Part shown: in pieces, positions 48,092 through 61,190 of the stretch
Numbering within the stretch: position 1 is the stretch's first letter
How the letters are laid out: each line of letters opens with the position of its first letter
From: Sipunculus nudus
Taxonomy: Eukaryota > Annelida > Sipuncula > Golfingiida > Sipunculidae
Reading direction: 5' to 3'
NCBI GenBank assembly: GCA_026874595.1
Contig: CM049318.1
Span: 3,349,741 to 3,413,740, forward strand
Length of the DNA: 64,000 bases
Notes under the pieces: model-generated
What the model was told of the DNA's origin: nothing
Database searches by the model: none
Seen by the model: the letters and a program-made list of their open reading frames with translations, nothing else
Made by a program: the position numbers and the translations under genes

Positions 48092-51053
48092 AACCCCTTT
48101 CACACATACACGTTCTAGCCACTACGATCACAACGTTCTCGGGAAACGTGGTGGTCGCGGTGTTGAACGTACAATGGTCTCCAGAAGTCGTCGCAGAGTC
48201 GCCATGATCGCCAACCCTCTACGACAAAGTTTTCCTGTAAAACTAAAGCGCGGTCGATCGCGGCAAACCTGCCGAAAGTACTTCAGAACGTATGCAACGT
48301 ACAAAAAACCTAGTGGACGTACAAAGGACGTGCGAAGGACGTACATAGAACGCGGGTGGTCGCCATCATTTCTTAACTGAGTCAATTGTACGTCCATACT
48401 ACGTTCATTGTGCGCTCTTATTACGTCATCAGCGCGTCCTTGGCGTTTTGCATACGTTCTCGTTACGTTCAAGAAGTCCCAATTAGGTTCTCTTCACGTT
48501 CTGTAAACGTCCATGGCGTCTGTTGTACGTTTTCAGCACGTTCTTACCACGTCATCTCGACGTTCTCAGTGCGTCATTTTTTTTAATAAATCTAATTTTG
48601 TATTTCAATAAAAAGTTAAGTCCAAATAGCGAAGCGTAACAAAATGAATCATAAACTTGGTACCAATTCCTTATTCCACAATACCCAGAAATTTTATAGT
48701 TTATTGTAGTTTAAAATAAATAAATTAAAATAATAAATAGTTTAAAATAATAAATATTAATATACTATTTTCTTTCTTTCTTTTTTTATCAGATGGTTAC
48801 ACACTGTATAACACTCTTCACTGGTGTGACAGTTGCCAGATATAGGCAAGACCCTCTCATTTAAAATAACATTAAGGATGTAAGCATAACATGGGGAACA
48901 TGAATAACTAAGATTAATTGGCATGTGTATATCAAATAACTGTGAGAAGTTACATTTCGTATTATAAGGGCGGTAGCAAATGTATTATTTTCTATTTTAC
49001 CAATAAGGTATTCTAATCCTGTACTATCTGTTGAACTATTGGGTGTATGTAGAAATAAATGTGTAATTTTTATATTTTATATTTACTTTTTTCAGACTAA
49101 ATTTTTAGACTATGGGACAAGGCATATAATAAAGTAATAATTTCTATTGAAAAGGCAAATGCACAATCGACTTTTAATAATGATATATCACAAAATTATA
49201 AACATTTTAAACAACTTCCAATTTTTTGCATACATTGCAATTTTACAAAACCACGTTTCAACATACTAACAATTATTATTGCTTAGTGTCTCTTTTTATG
49301 CACTGTGATGAATTTTTAAAAAATGTCATAGTTCTGGGAAAACACTTGCAGCCTGCCATGGCACAGCTCTTACAGGATGCGAGTAATACCTTGATAAATA
49401 ATCCCTCACATTTTTGCTACATTTGTTGCACTGTTGCCACGGCCTGGTTGAAAGTTCACATTTAAGTTTTGTCCTTGACGTCAGGCACCAGGTATACCCT
49501 GCAGGTCCTCGCTGCGTAAGAGAGCATTTTGCATAGCAGGATAGCGTCTCCGCATTATATTGTGCAGGCAAACACAAACCAGAGTCACGCTTTCAACATT
49601 CCTTGGAGACAGTTTCAGAGTAGGCAACAAACAGGCAAATCGTTGCACTTAATTCCAAAGGCGTTCTCAACCACTCTTCTGGCTCTTAAAAGCCTGTAAT
49701 TAAATATCCGCTCTTCATCTGTGAGATTTCGACAGTAGGGTTTCATAATCCCAGGTCCTCAAGAGGAAAGCATCATCTCCGATAATAAAATCGGGTAGAT
49801 CTTAGTTATCTCCTGGTAGTGGTGTGGGTGGAGGGAAATCAATAGTACCATCCTCTGTTGTAGTCTTGAGTTTGCAGGTCCCGAATATCTGACTGTCCGA
49901 ACATGATTCATTGGCACCAACATCAACCCAAATGAATATTAGTCCGCATCATCAAGGGCCATAAAAATAATGGAATTGACGCCCTTATAGTTGTAATATG
50001 TTGATCTGCATCTCGAAGGACACCAGATTGCGATATGTTTGCCGTCTATAGCTCCAAGGCAGTAGTGAAAATTACATCTTCTGGAGAAAAGTTCAGCAAT
50101 GTCCAGCCAACCCTGGATGATGGTAGATATGGCGAGGATTCATCAGCATATTCCGAAATAAATGCCTCCGATATGAACCGAGCAAGGGTGTTGTGCGCCA
50201 CTCGGAAGTTGTACATCAGAGACTTGTATGGGCAGCCAGTGGCCAACAACCTGAGGGTGCAGGCTAGCTTCATGCAAAGCCTCGAGGCAGTGCTTTCCTC
50301 CAGAAGATGTCTTGACGTTAAATGCGAAAACCAACTCTTTCCAGCAGTTCATAGAACATTTGCGGTTCGAGGCGAAGAAAGTTCTTGAAGCTGGCATTGT
50401 CAGCCATCTCCAACTCCATCATCAGCTGCTCGTACTGGCCGAAGAGAATTCTGGTTCGCAGCCAAGGCCTCACCAATCTTTCGCGCCGTTTCCCCATCGT
50501 CCCGCATCTCCTCCGCCAAAACAGCCAAGGCGCTTTCTTTTGCAGCAATCAAATCATTCAGAATGGCAACGTGTATTGCCACCAACATGTGTCTTGCAAT
50601 AGCTGGTATGATGTTCTCTCATCGGAAGTCAGACTGGAAATGAAAGCTACTCAAAATAACTGGGGTTTATATATACTTGGTACTCGAGTCGTACAAAAGA
50701 CGCAAACAACGCTCACTGAGCGTCCTAAGATCGCGAAACACGTAGTACACACGTAAATCGATCGTGAGGTTGACGTGATACAGCGTAAAATGGTCGCAGT
50801 AAGCGTATTAACGACGTAAGAATATCGTACAGGGGGCGTTGTGGAAGTACTAAAAGCGTACGGGTATCGCACGTATTATTTCGCGATCCAGTCGTAAGTC
50901 GAACGTACTGGACGTAATGACAACGTACAATGGACGAACAATGAGCGTACGTCGGCGGCGACCATTTCCAACCTCCACGACCACCCACGTTCTCCGAGAA
51001 CGTTGCGAAATGTGGCCAAACGTACCATCAAACGTGAATGTGTGAAAGGGGCA
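48092..51053 (-). mobile_element. PIF/Harbinger transposon, decayed
   Basis: Imperfect long terminal inverted repeats: cccctttcacacatacacgt... at 48094 and the inverse of ...acgtgaatgtgtgaaagggg at 51052, with further matching blocks (acgttctcggg-aacgtgg-tggtcg). TAA sits on both sides (48089-48091 and 51054-51056), the standard Harbinger target duplication. About 450 bp at each end is dense in ACGT/CGTAC words, like subterminal binding repeats. The interior carries a broken HARBI1-type nuclease on the - strand. Confidence 0.88.
49340..50560 (-). pseudogene. HARBI1-like transposase, broken
   Basis: In order on the - strand: an N-terminal helix segment with ILFGQYEQLMMEL and SFKNFLRLEPQMFYELLERV (50318-50548); LATGCPYKSLMYNFRVAHNT in another frame (50046-50273); then fragments recalling YYNYKG, DVGAN..SDSQIF, GDDAF, NLTDEERIFNYRL and RARRVVENAFGI; and a C-terminal VRDYLSRYY...AVPWQ (about 49370). 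Frameshifts and stops separate them. The family is a DDE nuclease that works with a Myb-like partner, and no partner frame was recognised. Confidence 0.85.
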
Positions 51054-51124
51054 TAAGGCAGACTTTTCTACGCCCCGGAAGTCGACTAACCTGATTGAAG
51101 ATGATTCTCCCATGGCCACGTGCC

Positions 51125-51320
51125 GAATGCCTTACGACCAGCCATAATGTCCTAGCCCTATTTACGCCCTCTAACACTAGAGAGTCTACGACTAGCTGGC
51201 TGTCAGAGCGCCGTTACAACCTTCTTCCAGGAACTCACCTTAAGGTGCCATGAGGATGTAAATATTTTCGTCATTTCTGACAACGCCTCATGGCTTACAA
51301 GTACGCTGTCACTTGACAGA
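51125..51320 (+). repeat. Dispersed repeat B, copy 4
   Basis: Same order as 41945-42105, with the ccatgaggatgtaaatattt core and cctcatggcttacaagta. It begins shortly after the Harbinger right end. Confidence 0.8.
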
Positions 51321-51414
51321 AACCAAACCAATCGTTAGCTTAGTTCGCATTCTTTCCAAGAACGCCTAACAAAAGCGAAAAAAAAGTTTTAGCCCTGCAT
51401 ATAAATAACCCCCC

Positions 51415-51437
51415 TGCCCCCCCCCCCCCCCCCCCCG
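51415..51437. repeat. Poly-C run
   Basis: Long C homopolymer with one interruption. Confidence 0.9.
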
Positions 51438-51729
51438 CATGTTTGTTGAATTTCTGACCGCATTAATACAAGCGTTGCTCGAACGGGTAACTGGACGCAT
51501 TCAACTTGCACGCGATACAGGTAATTACTCATAACCATAGTTTCTGTTATGGTTGTGAGTTCACATGTTTTCTTTTGTTTTAATTCATTATTACTAGCCT
51601 AATGTTAAGATAATGGATTGTTTACAACAATATGAATGCAAAATGTTGGAAGACCACTTTGATGCATTCCTCGATGTGACTTGTATCACAACTAGAGTAT
51701 GGTTAAACGGCCTAATTTTAATGCCTACT

Positions 51730-52175
51730 CAGTCGGGTTGTCACGGCTACGAATGTCTGCGATTAATGACGGTTAAATCGGTAAATCGCGATTTATCACG
51801 ATGCCGGGTTTTTATGACAGATTGGGACAAACCATGAGATATCGTAGCAATATCGTAACAAAACCATTACGACGTCCTGCGAAAATTACAAAAATAGCCT
51901 ACGACTGCTGAGGATGAACCATGATTGATGCTAATTAGCCCAAAGACTGCCTTCAGGTTAATGACGATCGATTATCGAATGATCTACGATTAAAAAAAAA
52001 TCGTTGCTCTCCACGACAATTATAAACATGGTCCTCCCATAACCTACCATCAACTATCCCGACCTCCGCGATTCACAACGACTCCGCCAAGACCTTGATC
52101 CCGACCACCACAATTTCCCAAATCGTATCTAAATCGTAAACAAATCGTGAAGGTTTGATAGGGGCTTATATAATG
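51730..52175. repeat. ATCGT/ACGA-rich segment, possible Harbinger relative
   Basis: Dense in atcgta and acgat words and ending atcgtgaaggtttgataggggctt, reminiscent of the subterminal repeats and cccctttcacac end of the neighbouring Harbinger. A matching left terminus was not found. Confidence 0.35.
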
Positions 52176-52199
52176 ACGGCTACGAATGATTAAGAATCA

Positions 52200-53309
52200 A
52201 GTTATTCCCTAAGTATTTCTTAGTTCCGCTGAGCAGGGACAGATGGCGTAGCTTGTGTTGTCTCATCAACTCGGTAGTCTTTGTAAGTATAAATAAAGAA
52301 ATTTCATCTATGTTGCCTCCGTCATAAATTATGTAACTGATTCACTGAGAAACGTTATGGATAGTTTGAAGTACGACGGGAGCAAGATTAATAGAAAGCC
52401 GGTTTGTTATATCTGAATAATGGCAAACTTGCTGGATGAAATAAGATGATTTATTTAAAATTTATTTATTAAGATTTATTTAAAAACATCGTACATATAT
52501 ACAGTATCATAGTATTTGGATCATGGTAATTGACAAACATGAAATATGATAAAAAGATAATTTTGTCCGTGGTTAAAACAAAACAGCAGACAAACACTTG
52601 ATGATAGGCCTTATATATTTATTTTAAAAGGATCTAATCATATTAATATTTCACTCAGAACTGAAGTAACCTGATAACTTGAGGTATATCAAACCTTGCG
52701 AGTATTCATACTTCAGGACATAAAAAACAATTTCCGAAATAATGATCTAGGAGATTCTCTTATCCAGGTTTGATTATGTTCCGTGAAAGATCAACACACC
52801 AACCATTCGATACATGTTGACATGTGTATTAACAAAGTGTACATATTTACAAAGCCAAGTTGATTTGAGTTTTCATTAACAGATTTTCATTGACATACAT
52901 CTTAGGCCACATTAAAAACGAAAAATTGGGACCACGAAAATGAACCGACCGCGTGATTATTTTTCTTTTTTTTCTGTGAAAATATACCGGTCAAGCAAAA
53001 AACTTGAAATTTGCAAGCTAGCAGAAAGATAGCAAAGAGTTTTTGCATCAGTTCTTGAAACTCCGCATGCGCACAACACAGAGATCAGTGTATATTTAAA
53101 GATATTTTCAGTATTAAGTCTTACTTTGACCGGATCGAGGAAGAAACCCAATAAGCACCAATACAGCGGACCTGATCCGAAAAATATAGCAGCGGCCTTT
53201 CTTGGGACAATCTAATATTTCACCAGTTGTTATAAAACAGAATGCTCCATGCATTGACTTTGTCCTGCCGGGTTTTTTTTTCTTATGAGACACTGCTACT
53301 TAAGGACAA
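52200..53309 (-). other. Gene 2 3' flank / probable 3' UTR
   Basis: Downstream of the gene 2 stop. 52260-52600 is duplicated at 46560-46860. An AATAAA-like word on the - strand near 52612-52620 is one candidate end of transcription. No other gene. Confidence 0.4.
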
Positions 53310-53426
53310 TCATAACCGGGTGACATTTTGCTTCTCGTTCGAGCTTTCAAGGGCTTGGTTGACGTAACCATTCTTTTCTACCTGCGCAATATCCCCTCCT
53401 TTCTCTTCTTCTTTTTCATCATGTTT
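53310..53426 (-). CDS. SLC5A8-like: Gene 2 exon 15 equivalent (terminal)
   Basis: 38 codons plus TGA. Starts [12 protein letters not shown] and ends KQNVTRL. Acceptor tcatttcag. Located by phase and by the gene 1 pattern of an acidic/basic tail with a PDZ end. Confidence 0.9.
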   Translation of the reverse strand, partial: KHDEKEEEKGGDIAQVEKNGYVNQALESSNEKQNVTRL

Positions 53427-54295
53427 CTGAAATGACATATAATTAAGTGTCACAAGAAGTCAAGAGTATAAGTTATTCTGAACGGTAGAGTGTTACGTTA
53501 CCATTCGGCACAAGATAATGAAATATGCTAGGAAGGTATCTTGAAAATATCGCAAAATTTTACTTTTATAACTTTGATGTTACTTTGAGATCAATCTGTT
53601 GTTCATTGCCGATTCAGTCGACCCGGAAACTGAGTCTCAGTCTAGTTTGGTGGTAGTGTGTGTAAGGGGGGGGGGGGGGGGATAATTGAGACACACAGAT
53701 GACTGAGGTGACAGTGACATGTAGATGACCAGGGAAAAGGGAGAGAGATTTAGACTGGAAAACCGTCCAATCTCTTTTAGAGCCGTTGCCTGTATATTCA
53801 AATACTTTACGGGACAAATTATTCAATCTACATAAAACTGACTAAATCAACGTTCACTGCGAGGCAGAATATCCACCAACAGGGGACGGGATTGCATCTT
53901 CATTAAAAAAGATTACTAAAACCTATTTTAGAGCATCCCCTTGTACTAAAGAGTTTAGTGCAGAAGGCGGTCAGAACGGGACGCGGACCCAAAACCTAGT
54001 GGTCACAAGTCTAGCGCCCTAACCATTACGCTATCATGCTCCACTAGCGTTCATAAAAGCGTAAATCTTTACGCTAATCTTAATTCAAAACTTTGCCGAC
54101 ACAACTCTCCTTGCCCCAAAATAACTCTCTGCAGATAGATTCTAACCTTGACGCCGCCCTCAGACTACTTTCGCGTCCCCGCACCCAAACTAAACCTTAC
54201 AATTTTTTTCTCCCCAGTGTTTAGAGGACTGCCATTTTTCGTACTAATTAAAACACAGGTCGCACGCCGAAATAATGGATATACCGCTAGTGATT

Positions 54296-54350
<55 letters not shown>

Positions 54351-57300
54351 GATAAAAATGCTTACGTCTTCGTGGTCCACATTGCATTGTAACTTCCGTC
54401 GTATTCCTCTTGGCAGATAGCAACAGAATATGTCAAAGATGGGACAGAGGAGGCGTGGGTCCACGTCAGTCGGCTTGTTCGGGCCTGAAATACACAGTGA
54501 TATCAGTCTAGTAATTTAAGACCAGTATTTTATGTTCAATTCAGGACCTCATCACACAAAATGGCATGGTCAGTGCCAGGTTTGAAACTGGTTCTACCAT
54601 GAGCCAGCAGAGGGCTCTCGGCACAGCACACAATCCCTCATACTTTCCTTTACAAAATGAAACGGCATGAAAAGAGCAATTTTAAAATGTGTATATTATA
54701 TGATCATTTATGGTTTTCATTTTTGCCAGGACGTGCGCCATGTATAAAGGGTTATACCAGGATAAAATTCAACCTGAAACATTCACTTTTGATAATTACG
54801 TATATAAATCACAGCGAAGACATTGTTTTCTAAATCTTTTCAAACTAATTCCTTTAATGAATCTTATTTTCTATCTCGAAAAAATAAACAAGAATAATGC
54901 AAAATTAAGTTACAGTGTCGCCACCTACCTGTAACCAGACTGACTATTAATCCCACAAAGTTCACAATACCGACAGCCAGAGCGCTGTACCACATGTAGG
55001 AGATCTCATAAAACTTCAAAATTCCAGTTCTACAACATACAAAACAGGGAAGAATGATAGGAGTGTTCAGATGAAGTTAACCTAGACCTTCATAAACCTA
55101 AACCCACGATCCAGCTTTGAATAATTTGTAAGAGGCAACGTGGTTATCCGCAAACTGCGCAGAATGGGACTCACAAGAGTTTGTGGCCTTTGAAATTTTC
55201 AGCCCATGGTTTCTACAGACATATATGGCGTAGATATACATTCGAATACGTTGGATAAGAATTGTGTCAAGTTGAATTACATAAACATTTGTGGTTAGGA
55301 CATGACGGAATAAGTAATATTTTGTAAGCTTGTGCAAGTGAAATGTAAACAGAAGGTGTTTCTTGAAATGAAACAAATTTTGATTTTATAGTTTGACAGA
55401 ATCAAGTAGTCCCGGTCTTCCCAAAGTGCCTTACTGGAAGAGGTGTGTTGTGTACAGAAACGACCTCTGGATGGGTGATCCGAACATATATAATCGACGG
55501 CATGCCGCACTGTGACTGAGAGACATCTAGCGGAGCTGATGTGTACTAATTAAAAAGCGGGTGCCTTCTCATGCAATGTTTGCTGGTCAGACGACAGCGA
55601 CATGTGAACATTATTTTAGTATTATATAGAGTCCGGGCGCTTTTAATCCTCATGAAACCCCTCAAACTGGAAGGGCAAACTGTGACGAAAATTATGAACT
55701 CAAAATAATTGATTATAATCGGAATTCTTCAGTTTGGGGATAAATTGCGAATTTCAGCTGTATGGCACTACACACAGGCACTCGTATCCGACACTAAATT
55801 TGTTAACAAACTGTCAACACACCGAGTATGAGCGATATATGAGTGTAATAAAAGTTCTGATATATCGCTCATGGTCGGTGGGTTGACAGTTTGTAAGCAC
55901 TTCTTTTGCCGGAAATGAGTACCTACATATAAGATTCACAACAGGTGTTCGTATAGAACTGAAACCCAGTTTTTCTAATTCAATTCTTTTGAAGTTATGT
56001 TCTATATAATTTCAAACTTCCCAAAAAATGTAATACCCAAAGAATACGTCAGTGTTTAATGTGTAAGTTAAACTGCAGGTGGCGCAGGAGTCAAATTATG
56101 GAAAAACAATGCAGGGGTCTAAGCCGACATACTTTTCTGGGGCTTGTGTTGGCGCTGCTGTAGTATAATCAGCCAGACTCATGCCGGTAGTCATAGTCGT
56201 AAAGTTCCCACTAACTGTGTCGTTTGGGCATCCGGAAACAGATGTTGGTGGGCGGTACAGGTTCGGTTTGTGAATATTGGCGCCAATACCCAACCAGAAC
56301 GTGAATGCCAACCCGGTAAACAGCCCGACCATTGCGCCCTGTAAATAAAATCAGAGTTTAATTTAATTTTACCTACATTACATAATACCCTTGCCGTATA
56401 ATACCGTTGCTATTTAAATTAATAACATAGAAATGCAAATAATAATATCGTGAAATTTCCTCGTGCAAATATTTTCAAATATTAGGAATATGAAACCAAC
56501 ACCAACGCATACCAGGCGTGTTTGACATATATAGGTAAAACAAAAGTTTTCCACAAGGTACTTCCATGAACATTTTGAGATTTTACAGGTTATCATGGTT
56601 ATCACAAGTATATTCATGCCAGTTATAATTTGTTAATATATGAGTGTTTTCGAAAACTTACATAATTTATGTATATGCAAATACGCATACTCAGGTTTTA
56701 ATATTACGGATTGTGCTAGTCACTGTGCTACTTATAACTCTGCCATTTCACTCATAAACGCACTAAGAGTCACTCTCCTTCTCCGGGGTGCTGTTATTGA
56801 GTACCTTAAAATCCTGATATGGACTACCCGGTGTGGGAAACTTTCCTGAGTTGAAGAGAATGTGACGGGCGGAGGGGGGCGGGGGGGGGGGGGGGTCGAA
56901 TGACTCTCTGTTATACAATAATTTACCTAAAATAAAATTTCCCGTTTTTTGTATAAATTGTAAGGGCAACGCTACATAGCGCCATCTATTAGTTGTGTAT
57001 AGGCTACACTAAAGCGTTAAATGTTCAGACAAGCGTTTGTGCATCCATTGAATGCAACACTGTTTCCTCATGTGGAATACCTTAAAGTATGCTACGTCTT
57101 TTGGGACACTCGTAAGCTGGGGATTTATATTAACACCCTGCTCCTCCGGGAGTATTACTCAACGACAACTTTTCGCCAGAACAGTTTTAGCAGTTTTGAC
57201 AATAAACATACACCAATGCCCATGAGATTTAATATTTTATAATAAACGAATGATTGACATAATTATAGCTTAAACTTGCCCTCACCTTACTATTAGCCCA

Positions 57301-60300
57301 GGGATAGATCATACCAAGGATGAACAGTCCAAGGATGGGTCCACCGATCATACCGAACAAAGCCAACGCCGCCTAGCGGGGGAAAACACACAAAATACAT
57401 TAGCGTTATCACTGAGAAGAACATCTAGTCCTTTATTTCCACATGATGACTTTTTAAATAACATCTGTGAGGCAGAATGTATCATCAGTTTGAAACTAAA
57501 ATGCATGTAGGACCAATTAGCAACTCTGTGCACTTGGATCAGAATAAATATCATCTTACAACAGGCCTGACTGCTACATGCTGCTGCTATCTACAGGCCA
57601 TTTTCATTATTAATTTCTTATGAAGTACAGCAATAACTACTGAAGTATATTTCATTAAACATGATTATCAGAACATTGCAACTTGCTTTTCATTCGTTTC
57701 GTGTTAGGCCTGAAAAAGGTAACTTTACATACCTGTAGAACGTCACCAAGCTGTTCAGCGACGAACGTCAGAACGAGGCAGAGCAGACCAAAGCACACCG
57801 CTGCAAGTTATACAGTATAGGATTAAATAAATAATATATATATATATCATATCACTCAATTATTATTTTACCCGACTGCAACCCTTTGTCATTAGTTAAC
57901 CCCGCCTATCGCCAATATGTCCACGTGATGTTGTGACGTTTTTGTGAGTTACCGTTTGTGCGACAGACTAATATATGGAATGTCGATAATAGCGTCTCAT
58001 GTGTATATGGAGGGGGAAAACGACTGGCTGTCGCAGCCGGAAGCCAATATATGCAGGCAAATGTGATTCACCTAGACACTCATTTGCACGGACAGTACTG
58101 ACAATCGCCACTTTATTTGCTAATATATACGCTGTGAATGTTAGGGACGCTAGGGGCGCTAGTTGTTTGCCTGCAATTTTTCAGGCAGACGGTCATTTTC
58201 TACCTTTCCACACGACAGCACCGGTACCGTATTGCTCCGACTTATACAGACTCACCAGTAAAGCACTTACTATACTCCCAATAATGCAAATTTGTATATT
58301 TAGCTGATGCTAAATGGTGTCAATGGAACTATATATAGGGTTATTTAGGATATTTAAATTAAAAACACAGTCTCATTTCGCAAGAAAAGGGGTTCTGAAA
58401 ACTGAAAGTAAAATTCATAAGTTTAAATCGAAAATCATAACCTTTCTTTATGAACAACACTCCATTATGGAGAGTTAAATAGCTAGGTCTCGTTGAAAAA
58501 AAATGGGGACCTTTCTTATATCGGGACGTCTCTATTACGAACAGAAACCTCATTTGTATCTATAACAGGTAGGTCCCACTGAAAACACCAATAAACTGAG
58601 AGCAGATGGTCACATAGTATGCCTATAATTTTATTTATTTTTTTATTTTACTTTCTTTCCGTTTATGAACATGAAATTCGTAAACATCGAAAGTCATACA
58701 AGTTTTACCTAGTATTTTGGACACTGTGGTGGCTCTTTGCTCAGTCATATCTCTAAAACACAGGCTCCTCACCAAGTCCTGCAAAGTCACCGCGGCGAGG
58801 GAGTTCAGACCGGAAGATATCGTGCTGAAACGGCAAAATAGACATAACAGGAAAAGTTACAAATAGCGGAATAGAAACTACATGTACTAACAACACACAT
58901 TATAAGAGTCTTTACCTTACGCTTTTTACCATATTTATTTCGGTAAATTACTTCAGAATCATAACAGTTATGTCGGAAATGTTGGTTTTATTCTATAAAT
59001 ATAGTAGACCAAAATTTCAATAAAGCTTTTACACTGAAAGCTTTCCAGGAGGGACCTACTTACCCTTTTTTAATTTGGAACTGGAAATATTAAATAAAAA
59101 AAAAACAGTTGGAATCTAATTTTTTTCTTCATCCGAAAAACTGACTAGATGACTTTAATTGGTTATATTCATCGAATATTAAACCAATCATTTCATTCTT
59201 TGTTAGTTATGGCATATTTCACGATGAAAATGTATGCAAATTTTCTAACAGACATATCCTTTTACAATCCCTTGGATATTGATGATTTTACCTCTCCTTC
59301 AACTAATTTTATTTACTTTTGCCTGACTCGTACAGATATAAAGATTACACGTAGGTAGTAAATTACTTTTTAAAAGAGTGAAGTGAAAGCTGATTATATT
59401 AATCGCTACCTGAGGGCGCCACTGAATAGACACGCGGTGAACAAACCGGGGAGACCTGGTATTCGGAGCCTGTCCATGACGTAAAACGGCAGCAACTGAA
59501 AACGACAATCATCAAACCATGACAAAATTTCCTTAAATTACTATAAAGCCAGATATCTATCTACCTCGTTTGTAGAAGTATGTTTTTCTGGCTTACCTTT
59601 GGTACATAATAATGAACTGCAGGTAAATTCCTGGTAAGAAAGGTTCTTATAACGCAGCTCTTCTGATTCGCCGCCAGGAGTCCTTGTTGAATGTTTGGAT
59701 TATTTTGGTAGATCCCCACATTTTATAATGTTTATATGGTACTAAACAAATCTAACACCGTGTCTTCTCTTTAGGGTCGGCGTTTTCTGTACTATTTTTT
59801 ATAAAAGGTAAAAGGGATTATCGGACGTCAGATATCGGGATTGGGTCCCTTTAAGCAATGGCCAGGTTACACACGTTCTGCAAACCTTCCACCTTAAACG
59901 AATGTTTCAACAACAGGGTTTGCTGTATAACGCCACTGCTGTATAGTATGTGCGGGTTTTAAAAATAATATATATCTTATAGCGGTTTAGTACATTTCTT
60001 CATATTGTTTATGATCTTTTGAAATATTTCCGGAAGGTTCCTAGATCAATGTACCTTTAATAATAGCTGATTCTAAATTTGAATATTCAAATAACGTCGT
60101 AAAGTAGTGTTTCATTAGTAGATGGCAGATTTTACCAGATGTGTTTAGAACACACACAGACCAAAACGCAAATGAAGGGAGCCTACACATCACCTTATAA
60201 ATATATATTGAATAACTTAAAAGGTAATCATGTAAGTATATCTCTGGTATTTGTGACGTCACAGGGACTGACCTGGTCAGATGACACGACGTCCTTGTTT

Positions 60301-61143
60301 CTCAGGGGATCACAGTTCTCATACTGAGCGTAGATGACCAGCCCGGCCAGGCCGCACACGGTCAGTAGTAACGTCAGACCCGGGAAGTTCAACCACAGGG
60401 CCCTGAAAGGACGTGGCGTACATAATACACTATCAACTGTGTATTAATAATTAACATACAATCACTGTAGAAACAAATTCATTTCAAAAAGAATGTTACC
60501 GTATGTGTATCCCTATATGTGTCTACACATATCCTCATAACAAAGAAACTGAATACAGTAAAACGCCGTTTTTCTGAATGTCTTTTTTCGAAAATTAGGA
60601 TCAGAAATAAAGTATGCGTGTTAGTATAAAGGACTGTAACGAATACATTATCCCACGATACGTGTGCTGATATTCGTAAAAAGATACCAAAACTTCCTCT
60701 TATATGTATTGATAAAAAGTTATCAGTAAAATGTTTTTCTGAGCAATCGGTCGGTCAGTTAAACCAAGTTTGGCCGTGGGCGTTATATAGTTATATGGCT
60801 ATTAAATGATTACTATTAAATGTCCGACATCGAAAATAAAATATCTTTCCTTCGAATAATAAAATGTGATAAACGCATCTATACAAGGTAGAATACTGTT
60901 CCTAATTGTGTTTCGCGATGTACTGGGACAACTGGTGTATCTGCGTATCGCGACATCCCTTGTAGTACAATATTATGTCATACGAACTAGAACTGTTCCT
61001 GGTAGTACAATATAATGTCATATGGACTAGAACTGTTCATTGTTGTCTAGCATTGGTGTTCTTGGTCTGTTTCTTCCTCACAAAAACTTTTTCTTTTGAA
61101 GTAAAAGTTTATACATTGTATCATAATTCATTTGTTTTCCAGT

Positions 61144-61190
<47 letters not shown>

